A stretch of DNA of 64,000 nucleotides from Hyposmocoma kahamanoa. Lineage: Eukaryota > Arthropoda > Insecta > Lepidoptera > Cosmopterigidae. This document shows positions 34,873 through 47,727 of the stretch, one piece after another (position 1 is the stretch's first letter; every line of letters starts with the position of its first letter). The stretch is taken from positions 3,561,335-3,625,334 of the forward strand of contig NW_020653337.1 of assembly GCF_003589595.1 (NCBI RefSeq), written 5' to 3'. The position numbers and the translations under genes were made by a program. The notes under the pieces were generated by a model that did no database searches, was not told the origin of the DNA, and was given only the letters and a program-made list of their open reading frames with translations.

Positions 34873-35854
34873 TGATCTGTGCTCCGAGCGTCTAGGTCAG
34901 TATTATGTTATAAATATTAATCCACATTCAATTATGGCTGTGGCCTCAGAATAATAACGCATAGAGACCTAATCCGCACACGCAAAGTGAGGCAAATTCT
35001 AGGGACCCAAATAGGCTTACGCGAGCGGGCGGGCCGTTAGTGCTCAAGGTCAACTTGCACCGCGAACAGCTCAAGAATTTTAGCTAAAAATTACGAAGTG
35101 TGCGGTAAATGAGTATAAAAATACGTCAGACAAACATAAAATAGATACTAACATCACATTCCACAAGGAAATAACGCGTTTCAACTTGTATTGTTATGTA
35201 AATATTCACTAAAAAGGTACGAAAATGTTGCAAAGTAACGGATTTTTTTTCTCCCCATTTTGCTATTCTGTTTCAAAATAATTATATTACATATTTTTTT
35301 GAAAATAGGCAATATCGCGACTATTGCCGAATTTCTACAAATGTACACCGCCGTGACAACATTGTAGGGAATTTACGTTTACTATTTTTACGGAATATAT
35401 TTAGTATTTGCCTTCATTAAATCAACATTCTTGTTCATCATACATGACTCATTTAAAAAAATTGTCTTGCCCAAACTCAAAATTTTTTAACAAGATAAAT
35501 AATTAATAAATAAATAATTTTTGACAAGATAAATAAATTAAAAAAAAAAGAAAACTTATTTCAGGGAACTAACACTGACTAGAAAAGTCGTCGTCAGTTC
35601 TCCAAAGTCGTGTCATCATGTACTTTTCATGTGTTTATCCACAGATAATATCAGGCTATTTATAATCCAAATTTTCATGAACTAAAGTCAAATTCGATGG
35701 TCGCACTAAACTCCCTTTTAGGATTTTGTTCGTATATGAATTAAATAAAAATTCGGTAATATTTATTCACTCAATGATGAGTTAAGCAAGATACAATTTG
35801 TATATTTGTTTAGACTTGTGACAGTTCGTTTGATATGAAACTATCATTCTATGC

Positions 35855-36080
35855 CAATTGACTTACAAATAAATGGACGACGGGTCTAATACAAAAACCA
35901 CGAAAAAAATGTCCCAAGTCAACCTATTCGAAATTTAAATTGTTATGTCATCGCAGTATCGCGCTGTCCGTAGAACAAATGAAGACTAAAGCGGAGTGTC
36001 GCGCTCTGTACGATTTTAGCGCCTTACAAGTGCGGACACTTTTTAGCGCTACCCGACGTCCATATAATTGTAAGTCAATG
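35855..36080 (+). mobile_element. hAT-type MITE, copy 4, internally deleted
   Basis: 226 bp, same ends, exact 8-bp duplication TTCTATGC (35847-35854, 36081-36088). About 60 bp are missing from the interior (the stretch around the ACATGTAAAGG motif of other copies). Confidence 0.78.
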
Positions 36081-36369
36081 TTCTATGCGCTATTATTCTA
36101 AGACTGTGGCTTATGCTGATTGAAATCCTTTTGCGTACGCTATAACCGCACGAATGACAGTACAAAATATATAGTCGTTATATTTTGTTTTTTTGCTTTT
36201 TGTCAGTTTTGTCTTGTTTTTTTTTTGTTTTGTTCTATGTTTTATTTTGTTTTTTATTATATATATATCTGTGTTATCTATATTTTTTGTATCTATGTGT
36301 TGTGGCGTTGCAATACATGTCTATTCTATACTATTACGGCCCGGGCATTAGTACACACGTCTATATACA

Positions 36370-36600
36370 ATATTTTGTAGCAGTAGAGCTCCTTGTGAAA
36401 GAGTTCATCCAGTGCCATACTACCACCTTACTTATTCCTACCGCCAAGCAGTAATGTGAAATGTGAACATTACAGGCACATGGGACTTGTCTTATGTCTT
36501 AGGGTGAAGGGCGCAGAGCCACTCAGAGCTTTGCTAATTAAAGCTCTGAGTGGCTCATGTGGTTTACCATCAGGTGCACGACTTGTTCGTCCCGTCACTT
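36370..36600 (-). repeat. Dispersed repeat R with an internal 17-bp palindrome
   Basis: Reversed copy (starts GTAGCAGTAGAGCTCCTTGT, ends CGACTTGTTCGTCCCGTC). Near the middle a 17-nt arm GAGCCACTCAGAGCTTT (36516-36532) is perfectly repeated in inverse at 36540-36556 with a 7-nt spacer, a local inversion-duplication absent from other copies. Confidence 0.6.
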
Positions 36601-36654
36601 GATATTATAAAAAAAAATATTCCAATGATTGACATTTCCTTTTTCCGATTGCAG

Positions 36655-36840
36655 ATTGTCACGAAGCTTGGGCCCGACGCTGGGCGCCACTCGGCTTGTA
36701 CTTCTAGCGGCGCCGCCGCCCGAACTGACGTATGCCTTGATACTTCCAGTCTCGCTTGCTTCGCCTTACTGCCGCACGGGCACACGGCTCACTCAAATGT
36801 GTAGACACCTTTGTATTTGTGCGTTTTTATATCTTTTATA
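36655..36840 (+). other. Candidate 3'UTR exon of Dlic
   Basis: A GC-rich block follows a good acceptor (polypyrimidine tract then TTGCAG, ending 36654). A matching donor-like TCTAG|GTCAGT lies 23 bp after the Dlic stop (34895/34896). The block has no long frame and is not a repeat I recognise. If spliced it would add a non-coding last exon. RNA evidence would decide. Confidence 0.3.
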
Positions 36841-36841
36841 A

Positions 36842-39800
36842 TACTTGAATGAGCAAATTCATTATATCAAATCAAACTTAAAGATTTTATGTTACGATAT
36901 GTGTGGAATAGTAATATTAACATTTAATTAAGTACTTTTTTAAATTGTTGAGTTTAAACTAAACGTTTTTATATTTACGACTCTTTATTCAACCAGAAAT
37001 CACGGAAAATTGAACCTTGAGTATATTTGCTCAATGACGTAAAAAGTCATGGTTACACAACATAAGGGAGTGGACCGGAGTCACGAAGGTTTCGCCATGG
37101 ACAGAGACAAATTTGCCATATTGCCAACCAACAGTAATGGAGAGGCACTTTAACAAGATATTTGCTCATTTAAGTTAAAAAATTCTTATACTTTAATATC
37201 AATTTCAATATAAAGTTGTCTACACACTTGATATGATAACGACGAACGATTGTACGGGTCTTTTTATGATTATTCGTCAACTCTTAGTTCGTCGAATGTC
37301 TAGAAAATAAAGGAGCATTGATATACGAATTATCTCACGTTAAATTAATAGATGGAAATAAGATCACGATATTTTTTATTATTAAATGGGTATCTAACAT
37401 GGCGGGCCAATATAATAAACGGTGCACCGAGGATCAATAGAAAGAAACGTGCAACGCGTGCTTACGGTCCACTAGGTGTCATCCTTTACTACATAAATAT
37501 GTTTTGTTTCTTAATAAAATAAATATACAAAGTGGTTAAGATTTGAAGAGTAAAATACTATGAACATTTCTCAGAAGTTTTCAGTGTAAAAAATAAAGGG
37601 TTACCTATCAGTCTTATTTGTCCAAAATGACATTTTCCAGAAATAACGTTTGCTAGAATTTTCATAACCTCGAAAGTAATTTTGAGAGGAAAATGTTTTT
37701 TCTTTTAAACCTAACTGAATCTAATCGTGTCTTTTTGATAAACATCCAACATATCCTGAAACAACGATTTCGTTATAATTAGGTTTTCGGTGTAATGAAA
37801 ATTCGAACAAACGGTATTTCGGAAAAAAGTTCCAGTTCGTGATAGGTTACCAAAATAAAGTCGTCGAATTACAATCATACCTGTAGTCTAAATAAAAGCT
37901 ACTTAAGTGCTCTTATCGCTCATGTTATTCTTTTGCCGTAGCTTAATTGGTTCTCGAGTTTCAAGTGTTTATATTACACGCGCCTTATCGCGGCTCATAA
38001 TGTAAACAAGAAAAAAACTGTCGACTTGACGATGACGTAAGCGATACGTGCCAGACGGCTGAATAGCTAATACATATACCAATGCTTCTATTTTCTTATG
38101 TGTTATTTTAGTAATGTAAAGGTTATATGAACACCGGCGATGAGTGATTACGGTATTGTTAATTTAGAGTTATTTGTAAAGTTAACGATAACGGAGATGG
38201 GGCATTACGTAGGCTTATGTTTTTTTTTTATACAATTGAAATAACTAAAATGCCCTCTATAGAGTTAGTACCGAAAATATGATTTGTTGTACGATAATGT
38301 TGTTAACCAATATTTCCAGTTTATTATAATAAGGTAAACTACTAGCAAGGCAGTAATGTTTAAGAAGTTTAAAACCAATGAGCCGAAATAATGCCCTTAT
38401 CCCTTGTAACAGGAACAACTACATTTCCAATATGCTATATGAAACTAAATAAATGCAAAAAAGTATAGAACTGTCAAGGAACGTATGAACATTAGAAACA
38501 CCAATAGGAACGCTTATAAACGAATGAATTTCAATTGCACCAATAGGATATATCCTAGATACTACAGACCACCAATCGGAAGCTTTCTATAGAGGTACTG
38601 TTCTTAAAGTGCACCAATCATAGACATACATAACCTCTAATGTTTTTTAAAAATGTCCTTGTCGGTCTATACTGTCCAAATCAGTGAACTGTTTACTTGT
38701 AATATGGTTTATGATATTAACTAAGTATTTATTTAGATAGTTAAAAGCTGGGATGTCTTGAGCGTTTCAATTTATTACGACTTGCAATGGGGGTGTGACC
38801 TATTCTATATGAACGCATAGCGGTATAAGGCCACACGTATTATCACTCTATAGGTACCTCGTTCTTGCTACGAGCGGGTACGGTTGAATATGTCGAATAA
38901 ATTGGAGTACGCTTTCTAATGGTTAATAGCTGTACGTCGAATGAAAGACAGATAGAAAAACGCTGACTGCTATATAGAAAATCTCTTGAAAACGTGTCAA
39001 TAGTTTGCCACGCTTTGGACTTACTAAAACACGTCTTGAGCAGCTTTTAATTAAGATTTGTTTGGGAAAACTTGAAAGACGATAAAAAAATTACAGCGGT
39101 ATGTGTTTTTCTTCTGTTTTATAAATTAAAATCTGAGATTAGGAAGTTCCAAAACTTGTGATCTTCTGTGAAGACTGGCCGAGCGATGATTGGGCGTGTT
39201 TATGCACAATGAAGTCACTATTTGTACAAACCTAAGCTTTTGTACGTGAAGAAGTACTTTTTTCGAAATCATCCTGTTTTGGCCTGTAATATGTAAGATA
39301 GAGAAATATGAACCCTTAACATTCAATATTTATCGTAATTTATAGAAGTGACACCTCTCAGAGACAACGAAACAATGTACATCAATTCCTTTTTAACATC
39401 TATTTGACGAATTTTTATGCCAACTTAGCAATTCTCTGTTATTGAGTATAGTTCTTCATGTCCAAAAGCCATCACATGTATCATAAATTAGTATTGTATG
39501 TACATGTAACAAAATATTCAACATATATTTTTTTATATAACGATGATTTGTTAATATGGATTTTTTTGCCAACTGTAATAGTGACCTTTATTGTGTCTTG
39601 TAACTGAATTTATTTATTACAAAATAATATACAAAAAAATTTCGAATTATACTTTTATACCGACACGTTAGTTACGTTGAATCGACTTTTCTATAATTTT
39701 GATGTGTGGTTTTTAATTTGAGATTGGTTGTTGTGCAATAATGTACATTCCAAACGTAGTTTGGTGGTTATTATCATATAGTGAAAAAGTAAACTTATTG

Positions 39801-41440
39801 AATAATTCATATTGCGTTTCATTTTTGCTTGCCCGTTTGGTCTCTATAAAATTATAGGCGATTTTGTGTATTAAACATAAAGGTCACTATTATAAGATCA
39901 TTCGTTAATTGAGCTGGTTGAAGGATTCAACATTGATTTATCCCTACATACTTTACACCAAGCGAAAATGTAGTATTACAATTACCTTCCTATTGTTTAA
40001 GCCTCGCTATGTGGTACTTACATGCATTCTAAACCTTTTAAATTTCTTCAGGTATGATTTTCAATAAAATATCGCCACTCTGTTGAATTTATGAATGTGA
40101 TCGACTGAGAAATCCATTTTAGCGCATTTTTTTAATGGTAAAGAATAGAATTAATGTTATCCTTAAACTGGCTACATTTTCAAATGCCGAAAAATCAATG
40201 AAACTAAATCATATCTTAGAAAGTACTTAAATAGTTCTTTCATGAAGAAAACATTCGTCATGGAATTTACGAATGATTTCATAATTAATGCTTAATCTTT
40301 TTCCAAAATGCGTAAAAGTAATAGAAAATAATAAGATATTCTGAGTTCTGTAACTTATTAACTTAGTTTAGAGATTGTTTACTTTTAACTTTAATTATAA
40401 TCGTTTAAAATTAACGGAAAACAAATTTGGCAAACTTAATACTCCATTTATAAGGCAGCTTAGCGTATTTATTTGCGGTCGCGAGTACATTACTTATTAA
40501 TAAAAATAACTATGAGATTTTTTTTCGAAGCGAAGTATTAAGTTTGTCAAATAATATATGAATGTTTTAAAGTACCTAGTAAAGTAAAACTTGAGGGACG
40601 TGTTCTGAGTACAAATTTGATCTTGTAGTACTGGAGTGTTGGAGGCCTTAAAAATGTATAATAGATACAAAACACTAGAAAAAGAACGTTTAATATTGAT
40701 CAGTGGCGAAGAGACACACGATCCCTATTTTGCGCTACAGATATTCTGCAAAAGAGTCATTCTGCGAAAGGGACATTCTGAGAAATGGACGTTAAGCGAC
40801 TGAACCATCCCATCGGCTGGCCTAAGTAATTTATTCTCCAACTTAGCAGTTGGAGAACGGACAATTGTACATTTACTGTAGTCTATCTTTTTTGAATACG
40901 GAGTAAAATGACATTTGTAGAGTTGCCTGTTTTCATAAAATTTTAAACATTTATGTAGTTGTTGTCGACAGTTTTATCGATAGAGTGTGAAAGAAGATAA
41001 CATTTTGCCAAAAATGACTGAATTGTGTATATTACGACGTTCTAATGATGACTAATTGCATTATTGTCTTCTTTATTCTTATTTTGACAGTGGGCCTACT
41101 GTCATCGAAGTCTATTTTTATTCATGTACATTTTAACAAGAATTTTATTATCTACAACAATCACAAGGATTTGATTATCTATATTAAATTTAAATTAAAA
41201 ACTTTATAATATCTCTCCAAAATACAGAGTATTTTTCATAAGCATAGTTCTAAATACAGTGTATGTATGTATTGTATTGTGTGTAATGTATTGAACTTAC
41301 AAAAATTGACAATTTAAATGAACTATTGCTCAATAATTGGACGAATGAAACAAGTTAGGCTATTTATTCCATAAGCGTGACCAATATTCAGTAAACAGTC
41401 GACAGAACATTTATCGACTTCAATTACTGGCTGCTCGCAA
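36842..41440. other. 4.6-kb stretch with no gene and no recognised transposon
   Basis: AT-rich. No open frame above about 70 codons and none with protein-like composition. None of the repeat families seen elsewhere in the window occurs here. It directly follows the possible last Dlic exon, so part could be long 3'UTR or conserved intergenic DNA. Confidence 0.5.
40743..40790 (+). repeat. 16-bp unit repeated three times
   Basis: ATTCTGCAAAAGAGTC, ATTCTGCGAAAGGGAC and ATTCTGAGAAATGGAC follow each other without gaps, in otherwise unique sequence. Confidence 0.7.
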
Positions 41441-41584
41441 GCGGGCAACACTTGCGCCATGAACTGACATTTTACTCAGTCTTCGAAAAAGACAGGACTA
41501 CCTATATACGTACTTTAACACCCCTTCGCACAAAGCGCAATGGCATCTATGTCATAGTAATGTTGCCACAAACCGATGTTATAC

Positions 41585-41730
41585 CAAATCAACGGAATTC
41601 ACTCCGGGGTACCCAGACCAGAAACAATTTAGAAAAATTCGTTTCTCAAATTGGTCTTACCGGGATCGAACCCGGGACCTCCTTGTCTAGTATCTGCAGT
41701 GCAAACCGTTGGATCACTGAGGTCATCAAC
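41585..41730 (-). mobile_element. tRNA-derived SINE, family B
   Basis: Reads in reverse as a tRNA-like head (GATCCAACGGTTTGCA, then GGTTCGATCCCGGTAAGACC) followed by a body with AATTTGAGAAACG and ACCCCGGAGTGAATTCC. It shares that body with 55740-55965 and 50240-50390. Confidence 0.7.
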
Positions 41731-42344
41731 ATAAAAATAAACATTTTTTACTATAGGAACCTCGGTGCCTCTACCATAAGTTTCAAGTGATAGTTGTCAC
41801 TAGATTTTACAATTTTGTAAAAGAGAGATTGTACAAAAAAGCAGCGCCCCAAGTAATATACAAAATGGTACTTCTTCTTGTGGCTTTACGAGAAGAAGTA
41901 ACATTTTGTACATTATATATTTCCCGAAAGCAAAAGGTGCTTTTCAAACGAACGCGTACCATCGCTGCTTTACGTTGGGTGACATGGCGTGTATCTCTTC
42001 TCCATTCCATCTTCAAGTGTCCATCAATCGCCGCTGATAACTACTTCCCTACAGACTATAAACAACCTCGCACTCCTGTCGTTTAGTACGTTCCTAACAT
42101 TTTATTTTACCGTTTAAAATGTTGTATCGGTCGGTATGTGTATATACACTCCCGGGCATACAATTCGAACCATCTGGCGTTTTTATTCTTAAAGGGCTAG
42201 AATATAAAAATGTTATTGTCATCGAAAAGTTATCCCGGTTTTACAAATTCAAATTTTCAAACGTAAATCACGTTTAGTATACCAGTTTCAAAGTTGCCTA
42301 ATAGTTTTAGATTAATCAAAAATTGTTCACGCTTAGGGCATTTA

Positions 42345-42550
42345 GGGAGACTTCACTCTAGACGCTTATAAAAGCGCTACAGTGGTACCACTGTGGCGCT
42401 GCAGCTACGTCACTATTAATTTTCATTCTGTCGTGTCACGCGCCACGTTTGCAGTCATAAAATTAGTGAACAAAAATTACTTAAATTACTTAGATGCGAG
42501 GCGCGACGTCCCTCTAGCGCTTCTACAAGCGTCCTTTGCAGGCGCCCTTG
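42345..42550. mobile_element. AGGG-ended MITE with imperfect TIRs
   Basis: The left AGACGCTTATAAAAGCGCTA and the right end (opposite strand AAGGACGCTTGTAGAAGCGC) are inverted, flanked by AGGG/CCCT. The interior CACTGTGGCGCTGCAGCTAC is shared with 17826-17990. Confidence 0.55.
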
Positions 42551-42559
42551 ATGTGGCTC

Positions 42560-43840
42560 GAATTGTGTGTCCGGAAAAGTTCATTGTGTCGGTTTTGCTC
42601 TTAGAAATAAGTGAAATAAGTCAACGTAAACGTTTACGTTATTCCGTACGGTTATATTATTCGTTTTATAAATATATTTAAAATTTGAGAAAAACGCAAA
42701 ATTCTGGCTTAACGTGCTTATTTCTAAGACGTATGTAACATGCGTGCGTTTGTATAGATCAGAAGATTGGCATGGTTTTGATATGAAATTTGTACACGGT
42801 TGAGGTTTAAAAGGAGGAATCTATTTTTGTATACTGAGGAGCATATGTTAGGTGGCTATACCGCATAATCGTAGAAGATATCGATACGCAGTTTATTTTG
42901 CCGCGACCGATTCGTGTAATTAAATATAGCCAGATATGTTTTTAATACATTTTGGTCGAGGCATTTCACATCAAATACAGAAGAAAAGAACAAAACAGGT
43001 ACTATAACAAATTTGACGAAACTTATAGTAAAAATGAAGGCCGCAATCTATAACTGAAGATCAATTATTGAGCGTTGAAAACGTTGTCACCATCTCTTTT
43101 TAAGTAGGTAACTCTGTATAGTAAGATTATTTTCTCGCTGCAGACTCGACCTTAAATTATTAGAACGGGACAGCGATGTTGTACTTTTTGTCCCACTTTC
43201 TAGTAGGGCAGGGGCAGGTGCGGGCCTTTTGTGTAAGCGCAGGGCTGGTCAATACTGCAATTGATAAATATCGATTTACGTGACGTTTTATTTTCTTGTA
43301 GTAGTGAAAGCAGGAAGGAAAATAAAAAATAATCTATTTTTGTTAAGTACATACCTACAATACAAATTTACAATGTTGATAACCTAAAACTAAATAGATA
43401 AATTAATATTTCCTACTTTTACGGGATGTTTAATTTCCACCAAAATGTTAACACATTATTGATAACAATGGTATAGTAATAAAAAAAGTTGCGACATTTA
43501 AACAGTAGCAGATGATAAATTATTAATTGGGGATGCTAAGGCATTGCTCCATGCATTAGCATCCCTAGTAAGTTTGTGACCGCACCGACACACAATGCGC
43601 CCTTAGTGACGCCTTTGGTTTTTATCGATAACGGGCTTGCGCACGTGACGCGTACGCTCAAAACTAAGCAAGTGGGAGAGGGAGCACAATATCGCAGTCC
43701 TGCTCCGATGATTTATAGCCAAGTCTGCAACGATCTAATAATCTTTTATAGTAAAACGTTGAGCTACAAGCTTCTTGAGCAAAACAAACGTGTCAAATGC
43801 ATCTATGACCAACCACTATGAGTAGTATAACCACACACTT
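42560..43840. other. Intergenic, nothing recognised apart from one hairpin
   Basis: AT-rich DNA. A compact hairpin at 43530-43565 (GGGATGCTAA ... TTAGCATCCC, inner GCAT/ATGC) is the only structured part seen. Confidence 0.5.
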
Positions 43841-44052
43841 GACTGCCTCTGTGGCCGAACGGTTACCATGTCAGACTGCCAAGCGCAGGTCCCAGGTTCG
43901 ATTCCTAGGCCGGGAGAAATATTTGTATGGCATACATTTACTTCTCTCGTGAGTTTGGGTGTAATTTGTGGTTGTCTATGTGTGTCCATGACACCCGCGA
44001 CACAGGGTTTCCCTAGTTTGGGGCTATATTGAGTGTGTGCGTTATTATTACA
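43841..44052 (+). mobile_element. tRNA-derived SINE, family A
   Basis: Plus-strand copy with head CTCTGTGGCCGAACGGTTAC, B-box GGTTCGATTCC and full body through TTGAGTGTGTGCGTTATTAT. Confidence 0.8.
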
Positions 44053-44054
44053 CA

Positions 44055-45250
44055 CAGAGAGAAAAGGACAACTTAGTATGGAACAGCTGATTTACTGATT
44101 TAGATTTTAGGAAAGTCGTCGTAGTAAAAGATGTTGATACTCGTAGACAGAAATACCCCTCTACAATATTAGTAAAACAATACATTGTCAATGTATTTCC
44201 ATAGTTAAATTGTAAAATCTAATTACTCATAGAATTACACTTGAAACTCGTTTGAAAGAGTCTTCTTCGTCTTCTTTTTTAAAGCTTTATCGATACAGTC
44301 GACGATTTCGCCGACGGCGACGTCAAGTTAAGGAAGACACGCGTTTATTACACAGAATTTGACCGGTGAATTACAATCATTTCGGTTATTTTAAATATTT
44401 GAGAAGATTGCCGTGAATTATTAATAACTTTTTAGGATATACACTCGAATGTTAAATATAGTTCATGATAATATTGTCACCGAAATTAGGTACAGAACAC
44501 TAACCTGAAAATGACCTATTTGCATATTCCTATGACAGACCCTCTACAGTAAACGCTAGCGTGGATATTTCCCGCTATTAAAATGCCTTTTTGTGTGTAT
44601 GTATTTCTAAATCTAATTTAACATTTGTAAACTCTTCTCTCTTATACAAAATAAAGTAAAATTTCTATGACGACAATTTTCAACTAATTCTAAAAGTCTT
44701 GTTCGAAAGTATCAATATTGTATGTTAATCAATCGATATGCGTGTGTGATGTAAATGAAAATTCTACGCTTGAATAGGTGCATGCAGTGAAGGGCACGTG
44801 ATTGGAATATATAAATAGGAAGTACCAAGGTGCAACCATAAAGGCATAATAAACTAATTGCAATATCAATTGGTGACTTCCAAAACTATAACTAATTTGA
44901 GAGATTAAAAATTATTGTTGACCCTTTTGGGACTAATTGGGAAAAATAAAAGCAGGTAGAAATGCACCGGGAAAACGCAAATTCTTATTTACTCGAATCG
45001 CCTTTTAGATTCCATCTAATTAGGTTAAAATTTTGGAACACGCAATCAATACAGTACCTCATTTCTGAGATGTGTTAGTAGCCGGGTTGTTTCGCGAGAA
45101 TTTGAAAGGGAGGATGCTTTATTATGTGATTCTAGCTGTTATTTTTAAGCATCATTAACATTATGCTTATTGTATTTGTGCTAAGGATGCATTCTTCACA
45201 ATTAAACCACGTAAGCATTCTGTGCTAACCTTAAACGCCACTGTAATTAG
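44055..45250. other. Intergenic, nothing recognised
   Basis: AT-rich. The last 90 bp before 45255 (CTAAGGATGCATTCTTCACA) are shared with 57220-57280 and belong to a repeat. Confidence 0.5.
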
Positions 45251-45254
45251 CAAA

Positions 45255-45495
45255 ATAAAAATAAACCGACCTCAAAAGTTTATGGAATTACATCTATGTG
45301 GCAAGTTTTATTCGAAATAATAAACCGGAATCATCCCTTAATCTGCTACCCTTAAAAGTGGAATATTTTCTTCAAATGTACTTTTCAGTTTTACTTCGAA
45401 TCGGTTCACAAATGTCGGAGTAATCGCGTAATATACACGAAAAAGTGCAGTCGAATTGAGAACCTCCTCCTTTTTGTGAAGTCGGTTAATAAATA
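45255..45495 (-). repeat. ACCGACTTC repeat, short copy
   Basis: Reversed: AAACCGACCTCAAAAGTTTA at the left, GAGAACCTCCTCCTTTTTGT with GAAGTCGGTTAA at the right. Confidence 0.6.
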
Positions 45496-46031
45496 GAAAT
45501 TCAATGTTCGGCTTGTGTTATAATTATATTTATAATAATAAAATAGGTTATTCGTCAATCGTTTCGGCGTATACTCAAAAATTGAAATTAATATTTGGCA
45601 TCTAAATTCAGTATTTTCTATGATTATTAAATTATTGTTAAGCACGTATCACAGGTAGTATTTATCACTTTGCTCATTTAAATTTATTTTCTACTGTTAT
45701 TTTTTTATGTACTAGTCAATGTATCAGTTATTTTAATAGAATTCAGTTCCTTTCTGTGATATAATTTTTATAGAACAAATTGTTTCTTTATACTGCTTTT
45801 GTTTATGTATTAGCCACATAACATCCTCAGAAAAAAAGAATAGAAAATATAAACCTCTATATTTTTTATATGCTGTATGCTCAACTGTTATCAAAAAGAC
45901 ATGTTTTCTTTTTTATTATTCTTAATTTTTTCGTCAACTTATGTCGAAGCATCTATTTATTGAAGAGGCTTGCTTGACAAGCACTCTGGGGCACCAAGTG
46001 ATTTTGTACTGTCTTTAATATATGAAGACTT

Positions 46032-46166
46032 AGGGCGAATTCAAATTTGACGCTTATAGAAACACTACAGTTGCGACACTGCGTGGCGTTATTGAACTAA
46101 ATAACTGAAGCGTTACAGACGCGCAACTGGCGCGCTTCTACGGGCATCTAATTTGAAGGCCCCCTT
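46032..46166. mobile_element. AGGG-ended MITE, short copy
   Basis: Left AGGGCGAATTCAAATTTGAC, right (opposite strand) AGGGGGCCTTCAAATTAGAT; arms of about 45 bp with mismatches. 135 bp long. Confidence 0.6.
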
Positions 46167-46169
46167 ATC

Positions 46170-47725
46170 TTTTCGTTATATTTGACTTTGGTTGACAACC
46201 AAGGCATTAAAAGTAATTTACATTGTACAAAAACTCTTTTAATCATGTACCAGCTTCAACAAGAAATTTTAATGATGCCACTAAAATTGGACACTATCAG
46301 TTATTCTAATAATCACTTTCAAAGCCTATAGCCTAACTCATAAAAACCTATCCTATATTATAATAGCCTCTCTTGATATTGTTAATTGTAGTTTTGCAAC
46401 AATATTAGCACAATGTAGAAATAATTAATAGATACGGGCGTTATTTTGCTCATTTGTTCATTTTAATAAAAATGGAAATAAATTTATTTACTACTCCGTG
46501 AACCCAGTGAAGGTTAAATCGTGCAAAATAGCTGCGTTTTCATGCAGTTGATTTTCCCACCTTCCCTTCGCATAAAATTAGTAAAATAAACAACACAAGC
46601 GCAACTACAGTCACAAATACCACCACTAAAAATATACCCAGGAGGCATCCTCAGGGATTATTGAATGTTCGACGCTTGGTCGAAGAGTTAATAGGAAATT
46701 AACTGCGTAAAAAAAATATTCAAAACAAGCGCAGCTATTTTACTTTTACTGGGCTCGCCGAATAGCAAATTAATTTATTTCCATTTTCGTCCACACAAGA
46801 ATGCCAAGTCTGATGCATTTTAAAAAATCAAATTAATGTTTTAAAATTTTTTTATCTCTTCCTAACAGCGACGATTGTGATTATTTTAGACTGTTCAATT
46901 AGATTTGTTAAATGTGCGTAACGAAATGACACCGTAATATCAGAGCACTAATACACTGTAAAAATAAATAAAACTAACGTAAATCAGATATTGTCTCTGT
47001 GCAAATTATTTGTGCAGTAAAGATGCCATTTTGGTTATTATAAAAGAAAAACAGTTGAAGCAAGCTGTAAAGGTCTAGTGATTTATTATATTAGATTCTC
47101 AATAGATAGTTTTGTTACGCTTCGCAATACAATTTCTAATAAACACTTTAGTTGTTAAATATTATTTAAAATTAATATTACTAATTGTCTTTAGGCGATA
47201 GTCGAAATGACTAAAATCAATCGATTTATATTGAGTGTAATAAAATATTATAAAAAAAATGGAGAAAATTAAAAATGGAACAGTGTCTAATAGAAAATGT
47301 TCATATGGTTTTTAGGTTTCCTGTAGTTACATGTTTGGATGTTCTTGTTTCTTGTATCAATCGAAGTCTGAATCAGAATCATTAAAAAATGCGACATCCC
47401 TTTTGTACTTCTACTGGACGAAAGAGGTTTTAATTTTCTTTTAACGAGTTTCTGGTTGACGACGAACGTACCGATTTCCTATATACAAACAATTGAGGAT
47501 CACCCATGCATTGGGTTGTTTTACCCCTGAGATTATGTTGCGCCATATATCGCGGGCCTGCACCAGTCTCATATCCTCATTTAAAGGTATAATTTTAGTA
47601 CTGAGTCGGACCAAACGTGCCGAAATTCAGCGACGTAATTTCGACTCTTTCCATTTCTTCAAATTAAAAGTCGCTTTTCCGCCATCAAGATCTACTCTAT
47701 GACAAATATAGTGATTTCTGATTGT
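46170..47725. other. Intergenic, nothing recognised
   Basis: AT-rich. The 69-codon frame at 47493-47702 has no family resemblance and may be part of the LTR-like region that follows. Confidence 0.5.
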
Positions 47726-47727
47726 TA

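Noticed and set aside
36120..36454. Overlapping hydrophobic frames of 86-89 codons
   Set aside because: They result from a T-rich tract next to the hAT MITE; the Phe/Cys/Tyr-rich peptides are not protein-like.
43841..43915. tRNA-gene-like sequence with A- and B-box
   Set aside because: It is the head of a SINE; the same head and body recur six more times and the cloverleaf is not clean. The same applies to the heads at 1680-1745, 6110-6190, 8683-8755, 10080-10172, 29700-29768 and 41640-41725.
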